A stretch of 9,151 nt of DNA from JAWXTP01 sp044433415 (GTDB lineage Bacteria > Bacteroidota > Bacteroidia > Bacteroidales > Rikenellaceae), in NCBI GenBank assembly GCA_044433415.1, contig JAWXTP010000122.1, positions 1 to 9,151 of the forward strand, read 5' to 3'. The notes beneath the pieces were generated by a model. That model searched no databases. It had not been told where the DNA came from and saw only the letters and a program-made list of their open reading frames with translations. The translations under genes were made by a program, and so were the position numbers. How positions within the stretch are numbered: position 1 is the first letter of the stretch; each line of letters opens with the position of its first letter. Below are positions 1 through 6,951 of this stretch, one piece after another.

Positions 1-102
1 ACATTATTTTTATACATTCTAATCAGATATACCTAAAAACGACCACTTTACATAAAAAAATATCAAATTCCAAGTATATACTTTACCATTTTAAGCCTTT
101 TC
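1..102. other. Non-coding region downstream of murF
   Basis: This AT-rich stretch follows the murF stop codon. On the minus strand, short runs from possible ATG codons hit stops within a few codons. One frame (ATG at 15-17, minus) stays open, but for only five codons before the window edge, which is too little to call. I see no stem followed by a T-run that would qualify as a murF terminator, so where the transcript ends is not visible here. Confidence 0.5.
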
Positions 103-1422
103 CTAATATTGGTACTTATTTATAACTTTCTCTAACTCCATTGAACGAGAGCCTTTTATTAAAATTACTGAGTCTTCAAACTTAACAGAAGCCATTTTTT
201 CAAGGTATTCTTCTGTCGAAGCAAAGTAATTTAGATTCTCAGCTTCAACTTTTACGTCTGCATATTCGTTACCTATAAAATAAGCATTCGTAACACCCAT
301 CTTAATAACGCTATTAATAACCTTTTTATGTTCCTTCTGAGTTTCAGTACCAAGCTCTTTCATTGCGCCCAAAACAACAACTTTATTTGCTCTTGTAAAA
401 TGGTTCAAGTTTTTAACAGCTATTCCCATACTAGTAGGATTAGCATTATACGCATCAGCAATTATAATATTCGAACCCGAATATACTAACTGAGAACGAT
501 TATTATTAGGTGCATATTCTTCTATAGCATCTACAAAAGTTAAATAGTCAATACCAAAAGCTCCTGAAATAGCATAAGCTGCTGCAATATTTGCAGTGTT
601 ATAGCTACCTGTTAATTTTGTATTGATTTTTTTACTTTTCCCTTTTATGCTAACGATCAATTCACCTTGTTTATTGAACTCACCTCTAAATTCATTAGTA
701 TTATATGCTGTTTTTCTAATTGCAAGGTGCTCAGATATCATCTGAGTCAAATGCTGATTCATAGAATCATAAAACGCTACTCCACCGTTTTGCTTTAAAA
801 AGGCATACATCTCTCCCTTTGCTTTACAAACTCCTGCAAAAGACGTGAAACCCTCTAAGTGAGCACGTCCTACATTTGTTATAATACCATAATTAGGTTC
901 TGCAATTCTACACAACTCCGCAATCTCTCCAGGATGATTAGCACCCATCTCAACGACTAAAACCTCTGTAGTTTTAGGCATATTTAAAATTGTCAGTGGA
1001 ACACCTATATGATTATTTAAATTACCTTTAGTAGCATAAGTTCTAAACTTTTTAGACAATGTTACAGATATTAATTCTTTAGTTGTAGTTTTGCCATTTG
1101 TACCAGTTATAGCAATTACCTTAGGGTCAATTATACGTCTATATGCTAGAGCTGTCAACTGCATCATTTTTAATGAGTCTTTAACCACTAATAATTTTCT
1201 ATTCTCATTTCCATCATAAGCGACATTATCTGTCACTACATAATCTGCTCCATCCTCAATTGCAGCACCAACAAAATTATTTCCATCATATTTATCACCT
1301 TTCAACGCAACAAACATAACTTTATTCCCAGAATTTTTCAATTTTGAGATTTCACGAGAATCTGTTGTTACTACATTACATCTTCTCACGTAATTTACTA
1401 AAATATCAGCATTATCTATCAT
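103..1422 (-). CDS. murF: MurF, UDP-MurNAc-tripeptide--D-alanyl-D-alanine ligase
   Basis: This is the cytoplasmic ATP-dependent ligase that joins D-Ala-D-Ala to UDP-MurNAc-tripeptide, the last soluble step of the peptidoglycan precursor. The 439 residues match the usual family length. The N-terminal substrate domain has the VVTTDSRE (17-24) and FVALKGDKYDG (37-47) motifs. The central Mur-ligase domain has the ATP-binding loop GTNGKTTTK (107-115), the VEMGANHPGEI motif (157-167), NVGRAHLEGF (183-192) and AKGE (201-204), whose lysine is the residue carbamylated in the family. The C-terminal domain starts near NRSQ (308-311) and carries DAYNANPTSM (323-332), which is diagnostic for MurF among Mur ligases. 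An in-frame TAG lies immediately before the ATG, so the start is fixed. It is the last gene of the leftward lipA-lipB-recJ-murF block, 89 bp after recJ. That gap is larger than the other short junction, so murF may also have its own promoter, but I see no convincing one. Confidence 0.96.
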   Translation of the reverse strand: MIDNADILVNYVRRCNVVTTDSREISKLKNSGNKVMFVALKGDKYDGNNFVGAAIEDGADYVVTDNVAYDGNENRKLLVVKDSLKMMQLTALAYRRIIDPKVIAITGTNGKTTTKELISVTLSKKFRTYATKGNLNNHIGVPLTILNMPKTTEVLVVEMGANHPGEIAELCRIAEPNYGIITNVGRAHLEGFTSFAGVCKAKGEMYAFLKQNGGVAFYDSMNQHLTQMISEHLAIRKTAYNTNEFRGEFNKQGELIVSIKGKSKKINTKLTGSYNTANIAAAYAISGAFGIDYLTFVDAIEEYAPNNNRSQLVYSGSNIIIADAYNANPTSMGIAVKNLNHFTRANKVVVLGAMKELGTETQKEHKKVINSVIKMGVTNAYFIGNEYADVKVEAENLNYFASTEEYLEKMASVKFEDSVILIKGSRSMELEKVINKYQY

Positions 1423-1490
1423 CTAAAATCAAATTTTGGCATTATATAGACTTTAAAATTCTATCTTATATGCCGTTGTATATATTTATT

Positions 1491-1515
1491 ATAATAAAAA
1501 CGTTGTTTTTATTAT
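1491..1515 (-). terminator. AT-rich hairpin on the recJ stop codon
   Basis: An 11-bp perfect stem (1491-1501 with 1505-1515) closes a 3-nt loop and contains the recJ stop codon (1512-1514). The arm transcribed second on the minus strand ends in a T-rich run, so it could act as a weak intrinsic terminator or attenuator between recJ and murF, or as an RNA-end stabiliser. The stem has only two G-C pairs, so folding would be weak and the role is inferred. Confidence 0.3.
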
Positions 1516-3272
1516 TTGTTTTTTATTTTTATATCCTTAATTCTTAATTGAGGTTTCACCTCACCACGATAGTTATTTTCTACTACCATATAACATATAT
1601 CTATATAACCACCTTTTAAAACATGGTCAGCATAAGCATTTGCTTGTGAAAAAGCTATTGCAGATATAGGTAAATGATTTTTAGAGCTAATAACGTCCAT
1701 TTTTAAATGCTCCATGTTAATTCCCACTTTACGTCCATGCCCATCATCACACACATTTTGTGTTACAAAAATAGGCGCTGGATTACCAGGACCAAAAGGT
1801 TGAAATTTACATAAGGTTTTTCTAAACTCTGTAGTTATCTCACTTAGGTCAAGATACATATCTATATCAATTTGAGGAATCAACATCTGAGGTTCTATAT
1901 GTTCTTCGACATATTCTGCAAAACGTTTTTTGAAAGCATCTAAATTCTCAGGCTTCATTGTTAAACCTGCTGCATAGGTATGCCCCCCAAAGTTTTCTAA
2001 CAAATCTGAACAAGATTCTATAGCTTGATATAAATCAAAACCTGGAACTGAACGCGCTGAACCTGTTATAAAACCATTAGACATGGTAAGGACTACTGTA
2101 GGACGATAATATCTTTCTATTAACCTTGATGCAACAATACCTACAACGCCTTTCATCCATGTTGGATCATAGATTACTGTACATTTGCGTGTTCTTGTAA
2201 TATTGTTTTTCTCAACAATTTTATGAGCTTCTATTGTAATATTTCTATCAATTTCTTTACGACCACTATTACACTCATCAATTATGTTCCCATATTTCAA
2301 AGCTATTTCGTCAGTATTAGAAATTAAAAGACGAACGGCATTTCTACCCCCTGAAATTTTCTCTCCATCATCGTCTTCAACTATCATACGACCAGCAGCA
2401 TTGATTCTAGGTCCTACTTTAAAAACAATATCGTCAATTGTGATTGTGTGCTTTTCAAGACTACAGATTTTCAAGATAGAATGTAGACCTTTACTAGGAT
2501 TGTTGTTTAGAACATCAAGTCCAAAATGCGCTAAAACACGATTCTCCCCTATCAGTGGGACTATATCAGAAGCTATGGACACAACAACAAAATCAAGCAA
2601 AGAATAGACCTTTTTCATATCCAAACCAAAGTGCATAGCATAAGCCTGCACGAGTTTAAATCCTACTCCACACCCACTTAATTCATCAAATGGATAGGTA
2701 CAGTCTTCTCTTTTTGCATCTAACACAGCCACAGCATGAGGTATCTCTTCTCCAGGCAAGTGATGGTCACAAATAATAAAATCTATACCCAAACTTTTAG
2801 CATAATTCACACCTTCAACTGCCTTGATTCCACAGTCTAAAGCTATGATTAATGTTACGCCTTTTGTCTGAGCAAACTCTATTCCTTGCTCAGAAATACC
2901 ATAACCTTCGGTATATCTATCAGGAATATAAAAAGACAATGCTTTATGACCAAGCGATTCTAAATAAGTATAAACAAGCGCAACTGCGGTTGTTCCGTCA
3001 ACATCATAGTCACCATAGACCATAATGGACTCTCCAGTCTCTATAGCTGTACTAATACGTGCGACCGCCTTATCCATATCTTTCATTAAGAATGGATTGT
3101 GCAATTCGCTTAACGAGGGATTAAAGAAGCGGTTTGCTTCTTCACTACTTGTAATTCCCCTCTGTACTAGCAGCTGAGACAACACCTTAGGAATTCTTAA
3201 TTCCATAGCAAGATGTTCTGAAACCTCTACAGAGCCTTGCTCCATATGATTCCATCTCTTTTCTGCTAACAT
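1512..3272 (-). CDS. recJ: RecJ, single-stranded-DNA-specific 5'-3' exonuclease
   Basis: RecJ degrades single-stranded DNA 5' to 3' in RecF-pathway recombination, mismatch repair and base-excision repair. The protein has 586 residues, the normal length. The DHH phosphoesterase core shows GDYDVDG (87-93), DCG (146-148), DHH (169-171) and SIASDIVPL (232-240), which supply the metal-binding aspartates and histidines. GPRINAAGRM (287-296) lies between the two core domains. The DHHA1 domain has GGHTYAAG (429-436), and the C-terminal OB-fold segment has QPFGPGNP (491-498). Nothing catalytic is missing. The ATG lies 11 bp after the lipB stop, behind an A/T-only leader without Shine-Dalgarno sequence, as usual in this phylum. 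The N-terminus (a Trp at residue 7, then LLVQRGITSSEEANRFFNP at 34-52) has the layout of Bacteroides RecJ, which supports this start. The short junction implies co-transcription with lipB. Confidence 0.97.
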   Translation of the reverse strand: MLAEKRWNHMEQGSVEVSEHLAMELRIPKVLSQLLVQRGITSSEEANRFFNPSLSELHNPFLMKDMDKAVARISTAIETGESIMVYGDYDVDGTTAVALVYTYLESLGHKALSFYIPDRYTEGYGISEQGIEFAQTKGVTLIIALDCGIKAVEGVNYAKSLGIDFIICDHHLPGEEIPHAVAVLDAKREDCTYPFDELSGCGVGFKLVQAYAMHFGLDMKKVYSLLDFVVVSIASDIVPLIGENRVLAHFGLDVLNNNPSKGLHSILKICSLEKHTITIDDIVFKVGPRINAAGRMIVEDDDGEKISGGRNAVRLLISNTDEIALKYGNIIDECNSGRKEIDRNITIEAHKIVEKNNITRTRKCTVIYDPTWMKGVVGIVASRLIERYYRPTVVLTMSNGFITGSARSVPGFDLYQAIESCSDLLENFGGHTYAAGLTMKPENLDAFKKRFAEYVEEHIEPQMLIPQIDIDMYLDLSEITTEFRKTLCKFQPFGPGNPAPIFVTQNVCDDGHGRKVGINMEHLKMDVISSKNHLPISAIAFSQANAYADHVLKGGYIDICYMVVENNYRGEVKPQLRIKDIKIKNK

Positions 3273-3283
3273 ATATATTTTTT

Positions 3284-3946
3284 TTATTTTTTTATTTCTG
3301 CGCCAATAAGAGATGAAAACTCGTTACAGAATATCATCTTCACCTCTTCCATATCAACCTCTTTCACCCCGATTAACTCATTTAATGAGGTAACTCCTTT
3401 TTCTACGAAACCACAAGGATTGATATATTTAAAATAATCAAGATTTGTATTTACATTTAATGCAAAGCCATGCATCGTAACAAAACGTGAAGCCCTTACA
3501 CCTATAGCACAAATCTTTTTGTCAACATTGCCCCCTCTATACCACACACCTGTTGCGTTATCAAGTCTTTCACATTCAATGTTGTAATGAGAAACAGTTT
3601 TAATAACCGCTTCTTCTAATATATTGATATAACCTTTCAAATTCAACGAAAAATTACTTAAATTTATTATCGGATACCCTACAATCTGACCATAGCCGTG
3701 ATAAGTTATATCACCACCTCTGTCTACTTTATAATATGTTGCTCCTATACTATCTAAAAAGGAGTCTGTCACCAACATATTTTCTCGGCATCCATTTTTA
3801 CCCAAGGTATAAACGTGGGGATGTTCACAAAGCATTAAAACATCTTCTCCACTACCCTCTTGTATTTTGTTGAAGTAATCAGATTGAACTTCCCACGCCT
3901 CTTTATAATCGACTACACCTTTATCTTCTAATCTGATACTTCTCAT
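3284..3946 (-). CDS. lipB: LipB, octanoyl-[ACP]:protein N-octanoyltransferase
   Basis: LipB moves the octanoyl group from octanoyl-ACP to a lysine of lipoyl domains (2-oxoacid dehydrogenase E2 subunits, glycine-cleavage H protein), the first step of de novo lipoate attachment. The 220 residues cover the complete family domain. Visible motifs are CEHPHVYTLGKNG (40-52), RGGDITYHGYGQIVGYP (76-92), DKKICAIGVR (142-151) and TMHGFALNVN (157-166), then INPCGF (175-180). By comparison with characterised LipB proteins, Lys144 and Cys178 are the catalytic pair. Position 85 is Tyr, where the family usually has Pro (HGPGQ); the codon is a clean TAT. The ATG fits Bacteroides LipB N-termini. The gene lies 83 bp after lipA across a palindrome cluster and 11 bp before recJ, so it is probably in one transcript with both. 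Confidence 0.96.
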   Translation of the reverse strand: MRSIRLEDKGVVDYKEAWEVQSDYFNKIQEGSGEDVLMLCEHPHVYTLGKNGCRENMLVTDSFLDSIGATYYKVDRGGDITYHGYGQIVGYPIINLSNFSLNLKGYINILEEAVIKTVSHYNIECERLDNATGVWYRGGNVDKKICAIGVRASRFVTMHGFALNVNTNLDYFKYINPCGFVEKGVTSLNELIGVKEVDMEEVKMIFCNEFSSLIGAEIKK

Positions 3947-3967
3947 TTTATATATTTTTAAAGGGAG

Positions 3968-3989
3968 TTTTAGAAACTAGTTTCTAAAA
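3968..3989. repeat. 22-bp perfect palindrome in the lipA-lipB gap
   Basis: The 22 bases read identically on both strands; the centre is AAACTAGTTT between 3978 and 3979. It is followed directly by a second, 12-bp perfect palindrome (TTCCTTAAGGAA, 3991-4002). The palindrome has no loop of its own and no T-run on the transcribed strand, so it is a poor terminator candidate. It may be an operator, an mRNA cruciform/processing site or part of a dispersed repeat element. Confidence 0.75.
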
Positions 3990-3998
3990 GTTCCTTAA
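3981..3998. repeat. 18-bp direct repeat, copy 1
   Basis: This copy matches 4027-4044 at 16 of 18 positions, with a 46-bp period. It shares its left half with the 22-bp palindrome and its right half with the 12-bp palindrome. Read on the minus strand it spells TTA AGG AAC TTT TAG, so it encodes the same four residues and stop (LRNF*) as the end of lipA, but in another frame relative to lipA. Confidence 0.7.
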
Positions 3999-4026
3999 GG
4001 AAGTTCTAATAATTGGTTTTATCCGA

Positions 4027-4044
4027 TTTCTAGAAGTTCCTTAG
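4027..4044. repeat. 18-bp direct repeat, copy 2, overlapping the lipA stop
   Basis: This is the second copy of the repeat at 3981-3998. It includes TCTAGA and covers the last four codons and the TAG stop of lipA. The LRNF C-terminus of LipA is therefore repeat-derived sequence. The two copies and the palindromes between 3968 and 4002 probably form one intergenic repeat element. Confidence 0.65.
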
Positions 4045-4914
4045 ATTAATTTTTGTTTTTTTAAGTGCATTTTCTGCCATATATGACGAACGCACCAAAG
4101 GTCCACACTCAGCATACGAAAAACCAACTTCGTAAGCATAAGTTTTGTACTGTTCAAACTCTTCAGGAGTAACATAACGCTCTACAGCCAACTGATCAAA
4201 AGTAGGACGTAAATATTGCCCTATGGTGACAATGTGACACCCAGCAGTGCGTAAACCTCTAAGAGTCTCTAAAACCTCTTCCTTTGTTTCTCCCAAACCA
4301 ACCATGATACCACTTTTCACTCTTACACCACGGCTTTCAAGATAACTTAACACTTCCAACGAAGTATCATATTTAGCTCTACTCCTAACCGAAGGGGTTA
4401 ACCTTCTAATGGTTTCTATATTGTGACCAATAATATCAGGCTTAGAGTCTACAACAATGTCTATAAGAGATTTCTTAGCATCAAAATCTGGAATTAATAA
4501 CTCTAAGGTTGTATTAGGCATTAATGTTTTCACAGCCCTAACACAAGCAGCCCAATGTTCTGCTCCCCCGTCTACCAAATCATCTCTATCTACAGAAGTT
4601 ACAACTGCATGCTTTAACTTCATCAACTTTATAGAACGCGCCAACTTCTCAGGCTCATTAACGTCTAAAGACAGCGGAAGACCTGTCTTTGTAGCACAAA
4701 ATTTACATTTACGTGTACAAATATCTCCCATTATCATAAAAGTAGCCGTCCCCCTACTCCAACACTCTGCCATATTGGGACATTTCCCACTAGAACATAT
4801 AGTGTGTAAAGCATTTGAACTAACAATTTCAGAAACCTTAGAAAATTCTTCATTGTTATGAAGTTTTATTTTCAACCAATCTGGCTTTCTTAATATTGTT
4901 CTTTTATCTGTCAT
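4030..4914 (-). CDS. lipA: LipA, lipoyl synthase (radical SAM)
   Basis: LipA inserts sulfur at C6 and C8 of protein-bound octanoyl chains, using SAM radical chemistry. From the ATG chosen here it has 294 residues. The auxiliary 4Fe-4S cluster cysteines are C40, C45 and C51 (CX4CX5C, in HTICSSGKCPNMAEC). The radical-SAM cysteines are C66, C70 and C73 (CX3CX2C). The C-terminal RSSY motif (275-278) supplies the serine ligand of the auxiliary cluster. TSVDRDDLVDGGA (106-118) and MVGLGET (204-210) are also typical. The frame remains open upstream to a TTG at 4963-4965 and contains another ATG at 4933-4935. I chose 4914 because TILRKPDWLKI directly after it is where Bacteroides LipA proteins begin, the leader is A-rich, and the longer frame would run through a promoter-like TATTTTTG. 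LipA leads the leftward block. Its last four codons lie in an intergenic repeat. Confidence 0.95.
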   Translation of the reverse strand: MTDKRTILRKPDWLKIKLHNNEEFSKVSEIVSSNALHTICSSGKCPNMAECWSRGTATFMIMGDICTRKCKFCATKTGLPLSLDVNEPEKLARSIKLMKLKHAVVTSVDRDDLVDGGAEHWAACVRAVKTLMPNTTLELLIPDFDAKKSLIDIVVDSKPDIIGHNIETIRRLTPSVRSRAKYDTSLEVLSYLESRGVRVKSGIMVGLGETKEEVLETLRGLRTAGCHIVTIGQYLRPTFDQLAVERYVTPEEFEQYKTYAYEVGFSYAECGPLVRSSYMAENALKKTKINLRNF

Positions 4915-4943
4915 TTTTCGGTTACAATTACTCATAGTTATTG

Positions 4944-4951
4944 CAAAAATA
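4944..4951 (-). promoter_or_regulatory. Candidate -7 element of the lipA operon promoter
   Basis: On the minus strand this reads TATTTTTG, a full match to the Bacteroidota -7 consensus TAnnTTTG. It would start transcription near 4937-4940, leaving about 25 nt before the lipA ATG at 4914. A TTTG lies upstream, but only 11 bp away instead of about 19, so the -33 element is poor. Confidence 0.45.
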
Positions 4952-4993
4952 TAATTTTTTTTCAAATTATTCTAATAAAAACATCTTTATTTT

Positions 4994-5001
4994 TAAATTT
5001 G
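4994..5001 (+). promoter_or_regulatory. Candidate -7 element of the clc promoter
   Basis: TAAATTTG fits the Bacteroidota -7 consensus TAnnTTTG exactly and sits 25 bp before the clc ATG. No TTTG is found at the expected -33 position. Together with the opposite-strand element at 4944-4951 it makes a compact divergent promoter region of 112 bp between the two start codons. Confidence 0.45.
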
Positions 5002-5026
5002 CAGAATAATAATTAATTAAAAGTAA

Positions 5027-6808
5027 ATGAATAGCATTAAAAAAGGTTTACTAGAGGCACGAGAATGGTTACTTAATGTCTCTAAAAAATTACCTGAAAA
5101 AAACCTAATCATGATAATCGCTGTCATTGTAGGTATCGTAACAGCCTTTGCAGCAGCAATTTTCGAATCTAGCGTTACTTCGCTTAGACTTTTTGTGACT
5201 AATATAACAAAAGAAAGTAATATAAATATCGCTTATCTTTTTACTCCTTTAATCGGGATTATTTTAGTTTCTCTTTTTGTGAAACATATCATAAAAGACA
5301 ACATAAGTCACGGAGTTACAAAGGTGCTTTATGCAATTTCTCATAAAGGAGCAAAAATTAAATCTCACAACAGTTATTCTTCAATAATTGCTGGTGTTAC
5401 AACCATAGGATTTGGTGGTTCTGTAGGTCCCGAAGCACCAATGGTAATGACAGGTTCTGCTATAGGTTCAAATATAGGTAAGTTTTTTAATATGGACTAT
5501 CGTAACACAGCTATTTTACTAGGCTGTGGCGCAGCAGGCGCTCTTGCGGCGATATTCAAGGCTCCTATCACTGGGGTTATCTTTGTACTTGAGGTCTTAA
5601 TGTTAGATATCAGCATGTTATCTATAATCCCTCTTCTGATTGCAGCAGTGACAGCAACTACAATAACTTACTTCTTTCACGGTTTTGATACTGTATTTCA
5701 TGTGCCTCATGAGCTAATACAAGTATCTCTAATTGATATGCCTTTTTATGGAGTCTTTGGCTTGTTATGCGGTTTAGTGGCTTTTGCCTTAATATTTTTC
5801 GGTTCTAGAATTGAAGCTCTATTTAAGAAAATTGGCACACCATATAAAAAATGGATAATAGGTGGTCTTTCTATAGGTTTAATCATTATGTGTTTTCCTC
5901 CTTTATATGGTCAAGGCTATGACTCTATTATAAACCTTATAAACTCAAACACTGACGAACTATTTGTAAATAGCTTTCTATATGACTTCAAAGATAACAC
6001 ATGGATAATCTTAGCCTTCCTTATGGGTATCATCCTATTGAAACCTATAGCTATGGCATGTACAAATGGCGCTGGTGGTGTCGGTGGAGCTTTTGCACCT
6101 TCTCTATTCCTTGGAGCATTTACAGGCTATTTCTTTGCTATGTTATTAAACACTATTTTTGACACTCAACTTTCTCAACCTGCATTTGCATTAGTAGGCA
6201 TGGCTGGGGTTATGTCAGGAGCTATGAACTCACCTCTTACTGCTATCTTCCTTATCGCTGAAATTACGGGAGGTTATGGACTTTTTGTCCCTCTTATGAT
6301 GGTATCTGCTATTTCTTTTGCTATAAGCTATTATTTCTCTCCTTACTCTGTTTACACTAGAGAACTTATTTTAAGCGGAGAATCTCTATCTATTACAAAA
6401 GAACGTTCTATGTTGTTTATTGATTTTAGCAAATTGGTCGAAAATGAATTTACTTGCATTTCTGAGAATATGACTTTAGGAGCTCTTGTAGTAGAGGTAT
6501 CTAAATCATCTCGTAATATTTTCCCTGTACTAAATACAGATGGAGTTTTCATAGGCGTTGTTACCCTTGATGACATCAGAACACAGATGTTTAATAGAGA
6601 GAAGTACTATACAACTTATGTATCTAGCTACATGAAATCTGCTCCAGCTTTAATATATGAAAATGAACCTGTTGCTGCTGTACTTAAGAAATTTGATAAT
6701 ACTGGCGCTTGGAATCTACCTGTAGTTTCAGAAGATAGAAGATATATAGGATTTATATCTAAGTCTAAGATTTTCTCAGAATACAGAAATGAACTACAGA
6801 AAAACTAA
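5027..6808 (+). CDS. ClC-family anion transporter/channel with C-terminal CBS pair
   Basis: This inner-membrane protein of the chloride channel/antiporter superfamily has 593 residues. Hydrophobic segments fill about residues 27-440. GFGGSVGPEAPMV (128-140) is the helix-F selectivity motif, and E136 corresponds to the external gating glutamate (E148 of E. coli ClC-ec1). AAIFKAPITGVIFVLEV (174-190) is helix H. GAGGVGGAFAPSLFLG (348-363) corresponds to the GxFxP anion-binding motif. Two CBS domains follow (about 461-525 and 533-593) and may bind adenine nucleotides. Two pathway residues differ from ClC-ec1: the central serine of GSGIP aligns with His95 (ISHGVTKV), and the internal proton glutamate E203 aligns with Val190. 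Bacteroides relatives, as I recall them, share the SHGVTKV layout. Ion specificity and exchange versus channel mode cannot be read from sequence. It is transcribed alone, divergently from lipA. The ATG follows an AT-only leader. Confidence 0.92.
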   Translation: MNSIKKGLLEAREWLLNVSKKLPEKNLIMIIAVIVGIVTAFAAAIFESSVTSLRLFVTNITKESNINIAYLFTPLIGIILVSLFVKHIIKDNISHGVTKVLYAISHKGAKIKSHNSYSSIIAGVTTIGFGGSVGPEAPMVMTGSAIGSNIGKFFNMDYRNTAILLGCGAAGALAAIFKAPITGVIFVLEVLMLDISMLSIIPLLIAAVTATTITYFFHGFDTVFHVPHELIQVSLIDMPFYGVFGLLCGLVAFALIFFGSRIEALFKKIGTPYKKWIIGGLSIGLIIMCFPPLYGQGYDSIINLINSNTDELFVNSFLYDFKDNTWIILAFLMGIILLKPIAMACTNGAGGVGGAFAPSLFLGAFTGYFFAMLLNTIFDTQLSQPAFALVGMAGVMSGAMNSPLTAIFLIAEITGGYGLFVPLMMVSAISFAISYYFSPYSVYTRELILSGESLSITKERSMLFIDFSKLVENEFTCISENMTLGALVVEVSKSSRNIFPVLNTDGVFIGVVTLDDIRTQMFNREKYYTTYVSSYMKSAPALIYENEPVAAVLKKFDNTGAWNLPVVSEDRRYIGFISKSKIFSEYRNELQKN

Positions 6809-6867
6809 AGTTTTAAAACGTTAAAATCCAGTTTTTAGGAGTCTCTAAAGTTAAAAATTACACTGAA

Positions 6868-6898
6868 TTTGTATCGTTACACTTTTTTTGTTAATTTG
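6868..6898 (+). promoter_or_regulatory. Candidate promoter for gldE and the PPTase gene
   Basis: TTTG (6868-6871) and TTAATTTG (6891-6898) are separated by 19 bp. This matches the Bacteroidota TTTG / TAnnTTTG arrangement with one mismatch in the -7 element. Transcription would begin near 6902-6905, about 50 nt before the gldE TTG start. The rest of the 6809-6951 gap shows only short AT-rich inverted repeats after clc and no clear terminator. Confidence 0.5.
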
Positions 6899-6951
6899 CG
6901 CATTATAACTAGGCATAGTTACGTTATTTTAATAATCAAAATAAAAAAGAA

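Noticed and set aside
1344..1547. Plus-strand reading frame of 67 codons overlapping the murF start
   Set aside because: It is antisense to murF and crosses AT-rich intergenic sequence; its Phe/Ile/Tyr-rich translation reflects base composition and has no promoter or recognisable motif.
2284..2607. Plus-strand reading frame of 107 codons inside recJ
   Set aside because: It is wholly antisense to the conserved RecJ core and shows no family motif.
3968..3989. Palindrome as an intrinsic terminator of lipA
   Set aside because: No T-run follows it on the minus strand and lipB starts soon afterward, so co-transcription is more likely.
4457..4861. Plus-strand reading frame of 134 codons inside lipA
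   Set aside because: It mirrors the conserved LipA radical-SAM region, including its cysteine codons, and is explained by antisense of that gene.
6352..6576. Minus-strand reading frame of 74 codons inside the clc CBS region
   Set aside because: It is antisense to a well supported gene, with low-complexity composition and no start context.
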